Of a stretch of 45,052 nucleotides of DNA, positions 34,784 to 42,259 are shown in pieces (within the stretch, counting starts at the first letter, position 1; every line of letters starts with the position of its first letter). Position numbers and translations under genes: made by a program. Source of the DNA: Bacteroidaceae bacterium (GTDB lineage Bacteria; Bacteroidota; Bacteroidia; Bacteroidales; Bacteroidaceae); contig JAGAQY010000073.1 in the NCBI GenBank assembly GCA_017622495.1, forward strand, positions 1 through 45,052, given 5' to 3'. The notes beneath the pieces were generated by a model that saw only the letters and a program-made list of their open reading frames with translations, was not told where the DNA came from and did no database searches.

Positions 34784-36142
34784 ATGGGTTCCTCGACATC
34801 ACTTGACTTTGACAGGATGTCGCCTCGGCGGCTATTCACGAAAATGTTTTTTCCTACCTTGCTGGGCATGTTCTCCGGCTCAGTAATGAATATCACCGAT
34901 GGAATCTTTGTTGGTCAGCGTGTAGGTAGTGATGCTCTGGCAGCTATCAATATTGCTGCTCCCATTTTTATGCTGGTTACGGGCATAGCCCTGATGTTTG
35001 GTATAGGAGCTTCTGTGCGTGCTTCGGTATCATTGGCGCAGGGTAGAGTGGGGGAGGCCAATCGGGAAATTACCATGGCAATGGTTGTATCTGTAGCTGT
35101 TGTTACACTGTTCTCAGCGCTTGTCATAGTAAATCTCGATGCTGTAGCTTATCTGTTTGGTAGTACACACCGTCTGCTGCCCTTGGTCAGAGAGTATTTG
35201 TTGTGGGTGACACTGGGCATGCCCTTCAGCTGTGTCCTTTTCTCCGGCATGTTTTACGTTCGGCTCGATGGTGCGCCTAAGTTTGCCATGTGGTGCGAAA
35301 TCATCGGTGCGCTGCTCAACATACTCCTCGACTATATCTTTATATTCCCTCTTGGCATGGGTATCATGGGTGCTGCTTTAGCTTCATCTCTCAGCTGTGT
35401 CGTAGGCTCATTGCTTATCATGGGATATCTGCTGTTCTATACCAAGCGTGTGTCGCTATGCAGGTTCCGTGCCGCTTTTGCGCGTGGTTCTCAATGGCTG
35501 TATACCACTTGGATGCAAGTGAAGCTCGGACTCTCGGGATTCCTTGGTGAACTGGCTATATCGCTCATGCTCGTCTTGGGTAACTATGTGTTTAGTGAGC
35601 TGTTGGGCGAGAGTGGTGTGGCAGCCTATAGTATCGCATGCTATTGCAGTCCGCTTTTCTTCATGATAAGTAATGCGATTGCTCAGTCGGCCCAACCCAT
35701 TATAAGCTACGACTATGGCGCACGGCGTTGGGACCGTGTGCGCAGCACCTTGAAGTTGGTGCTTACTGTGGCTATTGCTTGTGCCCTGGTGATGACGGTA
35801 GGTATTGTGTCCTTTAGCGGGCCTCTCGTGAGCCTGTTTGTAAAGGATGCCCCCTCCACCTATGCCCTTGCTGTCAAGGGAATGCCGCTCTTTGCTGTAG
35901 ATTTGCTCTTTCTTGCCATCAACGTTACGATGATAGGTTATTTCCAGAGTGTCAAGCGTGGCACGTGGGCTACTATCTTTACTGCTTTGCGCGGTTACGT
36001 ATTCCTCCTTTTCAGCTTTGTGGTACTCCCCAAGATTTGGGGCGTGACCGGTGCATGGCTTGCTATTCCTGCGGCCGAGGGGCTGACCAGCTTATGTATT
36101 GTACTCTTTGCAGTCTTTCGCTTGGGCCGGAGGAAGCACTGA
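34784..36142 (+). CDS. MATE-family efflux transporter
   Basis: 452 residues from ATG 34784. A GTG at 34751 would overlap lgt by 20 bases, and its extra 11 residues look unlike the family. About twelve hydrophobic segments form two pseudo-symmetric halves. SGSVMNITDGIFVGQRVG near residue 30, PLGMGIMGAALASSLS near 190 and ISYDYGARRWDRV near 305 are typical of MATE (multidrug and toxic compound extrusion) proteins. They export cations or drugs by Na+ or H+ antiport. Substrate is unknown. Probably co-transcribed with lgt. Confidence 0.92.
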   Translation: MGSSTSLDFDRMSPRRLFTKMFFPTLLGMFSGSVMNITDGIFVGQRVGSDALAAINIAAPIFMLVTGIALMFGIGASVRASVSLAQGRVGEANREITMAMVVSVAVVTLFSALVIVNLDAVAYLFGSTHRLLPLVREYLLWVTLGMPFSCVLFSGMFYVRLDGAPKFAMWCEIIGALLNILLDYIFIFPLGMGIMGAALASSLSCVVGSLLIMGYLLFYTKRVSLCRFRAAFARGSQWLYTTWMQVKLGLSGFLGELAISLMLVLGNYVFSELLGESGVAAYSIACYCSPLFFMISNAIAQSAQPIISYDYGARRWDRVRSTLKLVLTVAIACALVMTVGIVSFSGPLVSLFVKDAPSTYALAVKGMPLFAVDLLFLAINVTMIGYFQSVKRGTWATIFTALRGYVFLLFSFVVLPKIWGVTGAWLAIPAAEGLTSLCIVLFAVFRLGRRKH

Positions 36143-36171
36143 GGGCGAATCCTTTTTAACTGCCAAAAATG

Positions 36172-36215
36172 AATTATCACAGGCTTGACAAAATTTTGTC
36201 AAGCCTGTGATAATT
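36172..36215. repeat. Perfect 44-bp palindrome with a degraded second copy
   Basis: The 22 bases 36172-36193 are exactly repeated in reverse complement at 36194-36215. The core is ggcttgaca + aaattttg + tcaagcc. Downstream, ttgtcaagcctg (36239-36250) repeats part of one arm. cttgacaaa (36260-36268) is an inverted partial copy. T-rich runs follow both, so the first copy could also work as a terminator for the MATE gene. Confidence 0.9.
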
Positions 36216-36297
36216 TTTTTTCGCCTTGGTGATAATTTTTTGTCAAGCCTGCGAAAAGTCTTGACAAATGCTATCTCGCACCATGTTAATAGTAAAT

Positions 36298-36330
36298 GGC
36301 AGCGCACTTCACAGTGTGCTGCCACTCTTT
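36298..36330. terminator. Hairpin between MATE and acyl-CoA synthetase genes
   Basis: ggcagcgcact pairs with agtgtgctgcc around a short loop (one G-T pair), followed by a T-rich stretch (ctcttttta) on the + strand. It may terminate the MATE transcript. Confidence 0.75.
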
Positions 36331-36407
36331 TTAAGGTTTAGGTTTCAATAATAATCAACAAGCGATTCTTTCTGTTAGGTTCTGTTGTTGTTTGGGAAAA
36401 GAGGTAA

Positions 36408-38057
36408 TTATTGTCTGTTTCTGATTTCGAAATGCTTGATTTTGCCACTGATTGTCTTGGGGAGCTCATCGACAAACTCCACTACGCGTGGGTATTTGTA
36501 GGGGGCTGTGGTCTCCTTTACATAGGCCTGTATCTCCTTGATCAGTTCTTTGGGGTCTTTGCCACGATACTCTTCGGTGAGTACAATCGTGGCTTTCACT
36601 ACCTGTCCGCGTATCTCGTCGGGGACACCGGTGATGGCGCACTCGAGTACGGAAGGATGTTGCATCAGTGCATTCTCTACTTCGAAGGGGCCTATGCGGT
36701 AGCCCGATGACTTGATGACGTCGTCCGTTCGGCCTACAAACCAGAAGTATCCATCGCGGTCGCGGTAGGCTATATCGCCCGTGTGATACCATCCATTGTA
36801 GTTGGCCGATGCGGTGAGCTCGGTATCGCGGTAATATTCCTTGAATAGTCCCAAGGGCTTTCTCTCTTTGGTGCATATCACTATCTCGCCCTCTTGGTCG
36901 GTACCTAGCAGGCGCCCCTCATTATCCATGATCTCTACGTGGTATTGAGGGCCGCGTACACCCATCGAGCCTGGTTTGGGTGTACACCAGGGATAGGTAC
37001 CTATCGATAGTGTGGTTTCTGTTTGCCCGTAGCCTTCCATCAGACGTATTCCTGTGAGGCGGTACCATTCGTCAAATACACTGGGGTTTAGTGCTTCGCC
37101 TGCCACGGTACAATAGCGCAGGCTGCTGATGTCGTAGCTCGATACGTCTTCCTTGATGAGAAAGCGGAATACGGTAGGGGGTGCACAGAATGAGGTGATG
37201 CGGTATTTCTCTATGGTGCGCAGGATGTCTGCAGGTGGAAATCTGCCTTCGTAGTCATATACGAATACTGTAGCGCCTGCTATCCATTGGCCATAGAGCT
37301 TCCCCCAGGCTGCCTTCCCCCATCCTGTATCGCTCAGGGTGAGATGGAGCGAGTCTTCACTGAGGTTGTGCCAATAGCTGCCTGTGATGATATGTCCCAG
37401 GGGGTATGTGAAGTCATGGCACACCATCTTGGGCTCACCCGTAGTGCCCGAGGTGAAATACATGAGCATCGTGTCGGTGCTGTTGTTCCGTTTTGGTCTT
37501 GTAAAGGAGGTTGCCTGGGCGATTCCTTGCTGGAAATCTTTCCATCCGTCAGGGATGATTTTCCCGATGGAAACGAGGTTTTTTAGCGTCGGGCAGTATG
37601 TTTTTGCAGCTTCTACGTTGCGTATGATGTCTTTGTCTCCACACGCCACTATAGTATGTATGCTGGCAGCATTGCAGCGGTATTCGATGTCGTGTTTGCG
37701 TAGCAGGTGGGTGGCAGGCACTGCGATGGCGCCCAGCTTGTGCAGTGCGAGCATGCTCATCCACCATTCGTAGCGGCGCTTCAGGATGAGCATCACCACA
37801 TCTCCCTTGCCAATGCCTATGCTCTGGAAGTAGGAGGCGGTGCGATCGGAATACGCTTTCAGGTCATGGAATGAGAAGGTACGTTCTTCTCCGTCTTCAT
37901 TGGTCCACAGCATGGCACGTTTGGTCGGATTCGTTTCGGCCCACGCGTCTATCACGTCGTAGGCAAAGTTGAAGTGCGCGGGTATGCGTACCTCATAGTT
38001 CTGCATGAAGTCTTCGTAAGACTCAAAGGTTGTTTGTTTCAGAAATCGCTCCAGCAT
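36408..38057 (-). CDS. Acyl-CoA synthetase-like (AMP-forming) enzyme
   Basis: 549 residues from ATG 38057 (MLERFLKQTTFESY). A TTG at 38090 lies inside the -7 box and cannot be used. The enzyme adenylates a carboxylic acid with ATP, then transfers it to CoA. Key motifs are YFTSGTTGEPKMV (P-loop) near residue 200, YGQTETTLSIGTYP near 345, RTDDVIKSSGYRIGPFEVE (hinge) near 448-466, and PKTISGKIKHFEIR with the catalytic Lys near the end. It resembles medium-chain or acetyl-type synthetases. A monocistronic minus-strand gene; the substrate is not readable from sequence. Confidence 0.92.
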   Translation of the reverse strand: MLERFLKQTTFESYEDFMQNYEVRIPAHFNFAYDVIDAWAETNPTKRAMLWTNEDGEERTFSFHDLKAYSDRTASYFQSIGIGKGDVVMLILKRRYEWWMSMLALHKLGAIAVPATHLLRKHDIEYRCNAASIHTIVACGDKDIIRNVEAAKTYCPTLKNLVSIGKIIPDGWKDFQQGIAQATSFTRPKRNNSTDTMLMYFTSGTTGEPKMVCHDFTYPLGHIITGSYWHNLSEDSLHLTLSDTGWGKAAWGKLYGQWIAGATVFVYDYEGRFPPADILRTIEKYRITSFCAPPTVFRFLIKEDVSSYDISSLRYCTVAGEALNPSVFDEWYRLTGIRLMEGYGQTETTLSIGTYPWCTPKPGSMGVRGPQYHVEIMDNEGRLLGTDQEGEIVICTKERKPLGLFKEYYRDTELTASANYNGWYHTGDIAYRDRDGYFWFVGRTDDVIKSSGYRIGPFEVENALMQHPSVLECAITGVPDEIRGQVVKATIVLTEEYRGKDPKELIKEIQAYVKETTAPYKYPRVVEFVDELPKTISGKIKHFEIRNRQ

Positions 38058-38086
38058 ACGGCTCTTTGCTTTTTTCAATTGTCGCT

Positions 38087-38095
38087 GCAAAGATA
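38087..38095 (-). promoter_or_regulatory. Acyl-CoA synthetase promoter -7 box
   Basis: On the minus strand this reads TATCTTTGC, 30 bases upstream of ATG 38057. It decides the start codon, since the longer frame would begin inside this box. Confidence 0.75.
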
Positions 38096-38160
38096 TAGCC
38101 GCTGTTTCTAACCCTTTTTTCTTTCGCCCTCATTCTCCTTGCCATTGCCCACAAAAGCAA

Positions 38161-38186
38161 CCCCATTCATCAAGGGATGATGGGGC
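38161..38186 (-). terminator. Possible terminator of the LytTR gene
   Basis: cccca-ttcatc pairs with gatga-tgggg around a short loop, 45 bases beyond the LytTR stop on the minus strand. It is followed there by ttgcttttgt, only a weak T-run. Confidence 0.5.
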
Positions 38187-38230
38187 GAATGATGCAAGGC
38201 TCTGTATATGTGTGTTCTATGTAGGTGGAG

Positions 38231-39142
38231 TTACTTTTCTGCTTCTTTGGCCGAATGTGACAATATATGTTGGATATTTGCAGAGTATGACTTCGATACA
38301 GGTATCTGCCTGATACCGTCGTGAGTCAGTTTGATGTACATGCCGTCACGGTCATTACGGAAAATCTTTATCTTGTTCTTGTTGACGATGTAGCCACGGT
38401 GGCAGCGGATGAGGTACTCGCCAAACTTGTTTTCGATGGCTTTTGTGGTGCTGCGCAGCATGTAGTTGCATAGCTTGCCATCGGCTTCGTAGTATATCTT
38501 CACGTAATTGTCCTGCGACTCCACGTAGTATAGGCTGTCTATGCTGATGCTCATCTTCAGGCGGCCGGTACTGTCTACAAGGTGGATGAGCTTGGGATCG
38601 GTATTGTCGGTTTTGTCATTCACCATATTCATGCCTATGCGGTCGAGCAGTAGGCGCTGATAGCGTGTAGTGGCATAGAGTACGCATATTATATATGGTA
38701 CGATGAGGATAAAGGCCAGTACCAGTATTGCACGTCCGAAGATTGATAAGAAGATGTTGGGGTCAGTGATGACAAAAAGCTCGGTGAAAACGGTATAAAT
38801 GAATGATTCCATTACGACTTCGCCCCCTACCCACAGCATCAGCTGGCCATTGGTAATCGGATGTTTGCGATGCACCTGATGAAGTAATACCTTGCTTAAT
38901 ATAAGGAAGGCGATGGCCACAAGATAGAAGGCTACCGAAGCCATTACCATGCGGAATCCACTGTAGACCTCGCTGCTCTCTTGCTCTTGAAACATCAGTG
39001 TGAGCCATGATGTGGAGGAGTAGGGACCATATATTATCATGAAAAGTATGGAGAAGAGTACGATGAATATGACCGAACCGGTCAGCGTACGGCTCTCAAG
39101 AAGATATCTTGGTGCTTTCTTTTTTAAGTCCATAGTATGCAC
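38231..39142 (-). CDS. Membrane-anchored LytTR-type DNA-binding regulator
   Basis: 303 residues from ATG 39142; ATG 39133 is also possible. Four hydrophobic segments occupy the first 170 residues (SVIFIVLFSILFMII, VAFYLVAIAFLIL, LWVGGEVVMESFIY, AILVLAFILIVPYIICVLY). A C-terminal LytTR DNA-binding domain covers about 195-295, with YYVESQDNYVKIYY, RCHRGYIVNKNKI and the conserved VSKSY. There is no receiver domain or kinase, so it is a one-component membrane regulator whose signal is unknown. It diverges from fabH across a 224-base region, so it might regulate fabH, itself, or both. Confidence 0.9.
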   Translation of the reverse strand: MHTMDLKKKAPRYLLESRTLTGSVIFIVLFSILFMIIYGPYSSTSWLTLMFQEQESSEVYSGFRMVMASVAFYLVAIAFLILSKVLLHQVHRKHPITNGQLMLWVGGEVVMESFIYTVFTELFVITDPNIFLSIFGRAILVLAFILIVPYIICVLYATTRYQRLLLDRIGMNMVNDKTDNTDPKLIHLVDSTGRLKMSISIDSLYYVESQDNYVKIYYEADGKLCNYMLRSTTKAIENKFGEYLIRCHRGYIVNKNKIKIFRNDRDGMYIKLTHDGIRQIPVSKSYSANIQHILSHSAKEAEK

Positions 39143-39171
39143 ATTTTAGTTTGGTTTGTTACGAAAACAGG

Positions 39172-39180
39172 GCAAAGATA
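39172..39180 (-). promoter_or_regulatory. LytTR gene promoter -7 box
   Basis: Minus-strand TATCTTTGC lies 30 bases upstream of ATG 39142, within the divergent LytTR-fabH region. Confidence 0.65.
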
Positions 39181-39332
39181 CGAAAAATGAGCGAATAAAT
39201 GTACATTTTAATATATTTTCACCCCTATACCGATTTCGCCCCTTTACCCCTTATTTGGCGTGTTTAGTCCCTATACGCCTTCTCTCCTGCCACTTCCAAG
39301 CTCTTTTAGTTGAGCGGGTGGGGTGTATTGCG

Positions 39333-39341
39333 TACTTTTGC
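39333..39341 (+). promoter_or_regulatory. fabH promoter -7 box
   Basis: TACTTTTGC with TTG at 39310-39312 about 20 bases upstream (-33). The chosen fabH start is 26 bases downstream. An in-frame start at 39310 would lie upstream of this promoter's transcript. Confidence 0.65.
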
Positions 39342-39366
39342 ACCGATTTTTTTTAATGTATTTCGT

Positions 39367-40320
39367 ATGAGAATAATTGGAACTGGTAGTGCACACCCCA
39401 AGCACACCTTAACAAATGACGACCTGTCGAAGATAATGGACACCAGCGATGAGTGGATCCGTGAGCGCACAGGTATCTGCACACGGCAAATCATCACTGA
39501 CGAGAATCTTGAGGATCTCGCTGCCGAGGCTGCTCAAAAAGCATTGGATGATGCGGGCATGAAAGCGGCAGATATAGACTATATCATCTGTTCTAATGTA
39601 GTATTCGAATATGTCACACCGTCTGTAGCGAGCATCGTAGAAGGCAAGATTGGCGCATCGTGCCCTTGCGTCGACCTCAATGCGGCCTGCTCGGGTTTCA
39701 TCTATGCCATTGACTTTGCCGAGGCATTGTTGCAGACAGGCCGCGCCACCAATATCTTGGTGATGGCAGCAGAGGAACCCACCCGCATGGTCGACTGGAA
39801 CGACCGCAGCACCTGCGTGCTCTTTGGCGATGGTGCCGGTGCCATGGTAGTGACACGTGGCGATGGGCTGCGAGCCATCAAGGTGTCGTCGAAGAGCAAC
39901 CTTGATGTGCTGCACTACAAGCGCAAGCTCGAACCCACCCCCTTCATCACCAAGGAAGAAGAGCACATCCCCCTCTACATGGCAGGGCAAGAGGTATTCA
40001 AGACAGCTGTCACCTGCTCGCTGCGCGACCTCTTGGCTGTGCTGTCCGATGCAGGGCTCGACAAGGATGATATCGCCTACTACGTGCTCCATCAGGCAAA
40101 CTTCCGAATCAATGATTTCATCCGTCATCGGTTCAATATGGATACGGCAAAGTTCCCTGTCAATATGGACAGATATGGCAACACTTCATCGGCAAGTATT
40201 CCCATGCTGCTTGACGAGTTGAACCGTGAAGGAAAGTTAAAAAAAGGCGATTTGTTAGCTTTTAGTGCTTTCGGTGCTGGATTTACCTCGGGTGCGTGCA
40301 TCATTGAATGGAATAAATAG
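39367..40320 (+). CDS. fabH: 3-oxoacyl-ACP synthase III
   Basis: 317 residues from ATG 39367 (MRIIGTGSAHPKHTLTNDDL), preferred because earlier in-frame codons lie upstream of the promoter and outside family homology. FabH condenses an acyl-CoA with malonyl-ACP to start fatty acid synthesis. The catalytic triad is visible as Cys108 (NAACSGF), His242 (HQANF) and Asn272 (GNTSSAS). The glycine-rich FGDGAGAMVV and the C-terminal FGAGFTSGACI are also present. It is followed by fabF after 54 bases and fabZ further on. Since bacteria often carry a separate housekeeping fabH, it may belong to a specialised set. Confidence 0.94.
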   Translation: MRIIGTGSAHPKHTLTNDDLSKIMDTSDEWIRERTGICTRQIITDENLEDLAAEAAQKALDDAGMKAADIDYIICSNVVFEYVTPSVASIVEGKIGASCPCVDLNAACSGFIYAIDFAEALLQTGRATNILVMAAEEPTRMVDWNDRSTCVLFGDGAGAMVVTRGDGLRAIKVSSKSNLDVLHYKRKLEPTPFITKEEEHIPLYMAGQEVFKTAVTCSLRDLLAVLSDAGLDKDDIAYYVLHQANFRINDFIRHRFNMDTAKFPVNMDRYGNTSSASIPMLLDELNREGKLKKGDLLAFSAFGAGFTSGACIIEWNK

Positions 40321-40321
40321 C

Positions 40322-40330
40322 TATATTTGC
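40322..40330 (+). promoter_or_regulatory. Possible fabF internal promoter
   Basis: TATATTTGC immediately after the fabH stop fits TAnnTTTG, 44 bases before the fabF start. It may give fabF its own transcript. Confidence 0.45.
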
Positions 40331-40374
40331 AACATTATTAACAAGTATTAAGAATTAGCATAAGATATATTGAT

Positions 40375-41616
40375 ATGGAAAGAAGAGTTGTAATTACCGG
40401 ATTGGGTGCAATCTGCCCCGTAGGAAATACTGTTGCCGACTTTTGGGAGAGCCTGAAGGCTGGCAAGAGTGGCTTGAACTTTATCCAAGGATATGACGAT
40501 GTAGATCTCCCTGTGCGCATTGTAGCCCAGGTGAAGGACTTTGACCCTATAGCCAATGGTCTTGAGCGTGCCGATGTGCGCAAGATGGACCTCTATTGCC
40601 AGTATGCCATTGCAGCTGCCAACCAGGCAGTGAAGGACAGCGGACTGGTGAGTGGCGAGAATATTGAGTCTGGTCGTTTCGGTGTATATGTAGGTTCGGG
40701 AATCGGTGGCATCAGCGCCTTTGTGCGTGAAACAGGCAAGTACCTCGAGGAGGGTGCACGACGTATCTCTCCTTTATTTATCCCTACAATGATTGCCAAC
40801 ATCGCTTCGGGAAACATCGCTATCCGTCACAAGGCCGAAGGCCCCTGCCTGCCTGTGGTGACTGCATGTGCTACAGGTACCCACTCGGTGGGTGAGGCAT
40901 ACCATGCCATCAAGTTTGGTTTTGCCGATGCCATCATCACCGGTGGTGCTGAGGCAGCCGTGCACCCCTTGGCTATCGGCGGCTTTGCCAACAGCCGCGC
41001 CCTCACCAGTGCTGAGACATTGGAAGATGCCTGCACACCGTTCGATGCCCGTCGTAGCGGGTTTACTATGGCCGATGGTGCCGGAGTCCTTGTTCTTGAG
41101 GAGTATGAGCATGCCGTGAAGCGTGGTGCCACCATCTATGCTGAGGTAGCCGGCTATGGCAACACCTGTGATGCGCACCACTACACCGCTCCTCGCCCCG
41201 ACGGTATACCAGCCTCGAAGGCTATCCGTATGGCACTCGATGAGGCTGGATATACCTCTGCCGATACCCTCTATATTAATGCACATGGTACCAGCACTCC
41301 GCTCAACGACAAAACCGAGACGTACGCCATCAAGCTCGCTCTTGGCGAGGAGGATGCCCGCAGGGCACTCATCAGTTCCACCAAGTCGATGACCGGTCAC
41401 ATGCTCGGTGCTGCAGGTGGTATCGAACTCATCGCCACGGCTTTGGCTGTGAAGCACGGCATCGTGCCTCCCACCATCAACTACAGGGAGCCCGATCCCG
41501 AGTGTGACCTCAACTACGTGCCCAACAAGGCTGTAGAGGTCAATGTGACTATGGCTGCGTCCAACTCATTGGGTTTCGGCGGACACAATGCCTGCGTGGT
41601 ATTGAAGAAGGTGTGA
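40375..41616 (+). CDS. fabF: 3-oxoacyl-ACP synthase II
   Basis: 413 residues. FabF elongates acyl-ACP with malonyl-ACP. The catalytic Cys165 is in TACATGTHS, His304 in NAHGTSTPLNDKTE and His342 in SMTGHMLGAAGG. The start RRVVITGLGAICPVGNT is classical. Length is normal. It lies between fabH and fabZ, with a stop-to-start gap of 122 bases before fabZ that holds a hairpin-forming repeat. No acyl carrier protein gene is in the window. Confidence 0.97.
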   Translation: MERRVVITGLGAICPVGNTVADFWESLKAGKSGLNFIQGYDDVDLPVRIVAQVKDFDPIANGLERADVRKMDLYCQYAIAAANQAVKDSGLVSGENIESGRFGVYVGSGIGGISAFVRETGKYLEEGARRISPLFIPTMIANIASGNIAIRHKAEGPCLPVVTACATGTHSVGEAYHAIKFGFADAIITGGAEAAVHPLAIGGFANSRALTSAETLEDACTPFDARRSGFTMADGAGVLVLEEYEHAVKRGATIYAEVAGYGNTCDAHHYTAPRPDGIPASKAIRMALDEAGYTSADTLYINAHGTSTPLNDKTETYAIKLALGEEDARRALISSTKSMTGHMLGAAGGIELIATALAVKHGIVPPTINYREPDPECDLNYVPNKAVEVNVTMAASNSLGFGGHNACVVLKKV

Positions 41617-41738
41617 TTTGAGTTTTTTAGTTTGTGAGTTCTTTAGTTTGCCAGATTGCCATTCGGCAGCAAAGGCTGTAGTACAGGCTCACAAACTCAA
41701 GAACTCACAAACTCCAAATCTTAAAAACTCACAAACAC
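41617..41738. repeat. Inverted word repeats between fabF and fabZ
   Basis: agtttgtgagttctttagtttg (start near 41630) pairs with caagaactcacaaactc near 41699-41715. The words ctcacaaac and aaactcaagaac repeat several times up to the start codon. It is the same style as the leader of the peroxiredoxin gene (acaaactcaaaaactc near 43968-43985). Confidence 0.75.
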
Positions 41739-42173
41739 ATGGACAGAGAAGAAATCAAGTCTTATCTCCCGCATCGTGAGCCGATGCTGCTTATCGACTC
41801 TGTAGTCACAGAGGTTGTAACCGATGCCACGGGTAATGAGGTGAACTATGCTGTAGGCACTTACCATGTGCGCGGCGACGAGTATTTCCTGCAGGGGCAT
41901 TTCCCCGACTACCCTGTAGTGCCAGGAGTGATTCTATGCGAGATGATGGCCCAGTCGTGTGCCATGCTCCTTGGCGATGAGATCAAGAGCAAGCGTCCCC
42001 TCTATACGGGTATCGACAATGTCCGTTTCAAGTACCAGGTACGTCCGGGCGATACTATTGTGATACGCTCTACCATTACCGATCGTCGTCAGTCCATCAT
42101 CTTCGTGAAGGCCGAAGCGAAGGTAGACGGTAAACTGTGTTGTAGGGGCAATCTCTCGTTCGCGCTGGTTTGA
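41739..42173 (+). CDS. fabZ: 3-hydroxyacyl-ACP dehydratase, FabZ-type
   Basis: 144 residues. The hot-dog fold dehydratase removes water from 3-hydroxyacyl-ACP. YLPHREPMLLIDSV at the start, and GHFPDYPVVPGVILCEMMAQ with His54 and Glu68, occupy the same positions as the catalytic pair of E. coli FabZ. RPLYTGIDNVRFKYQVRPGD follows. Length is standard. It directly follows the repeat-bearing gap, and a convergent hairpin lies downstream, so the fabH-fabF-fabZ block ends here. Confidence 0.94.
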   Translation: MDREEIKSYLPHREPMLLIDSVVTEVVTDATGNEVNYAVGTYHVRGDEYFLQGHFPDYPVVPGVILCEMMAQSCAMLLGDEIKSKRPLYTGIDNVRFKYQVRPGDTIVIRSTITDRRQSIIFVKAEAKVDGKLCCRGNLSFALV

Positions 42174-42193
42174 GCGAGACCATCATAGCAAGC

Positions 42194-42218
42194 TGAGGGG
42201 TGCATCAAGCACCCCTCA
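42194..42218. terminator. Convergent terminator between fabZ and GH20 genes
   Basis: tgaggggtgc pairs with gcacccctca around atcaa, 20 bases past the fabZ stop and 41 bases beyond the GH20 stop on the other strand. T-rich sequence on the + side is modest (ctgtttctc). Confidence 0.75.
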
Positions 42219-42259
42219 ACTGTTTCTCCCCATTTCCGAAGAGCAGGGGACTCATAGGT

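Noticed and set aside
38058..38090. Longer acyl-CoA synthetase start at TTG 38090
   Set aside because: That codon lies inside the TATCTTTGC promoter box, so it would not be transcribed.
41617..41738. CRISPR-like short repeats between fabF and fabZ
   Set aside because: Words are short, variable and without spacers of fixed length, and no cas genes are present.
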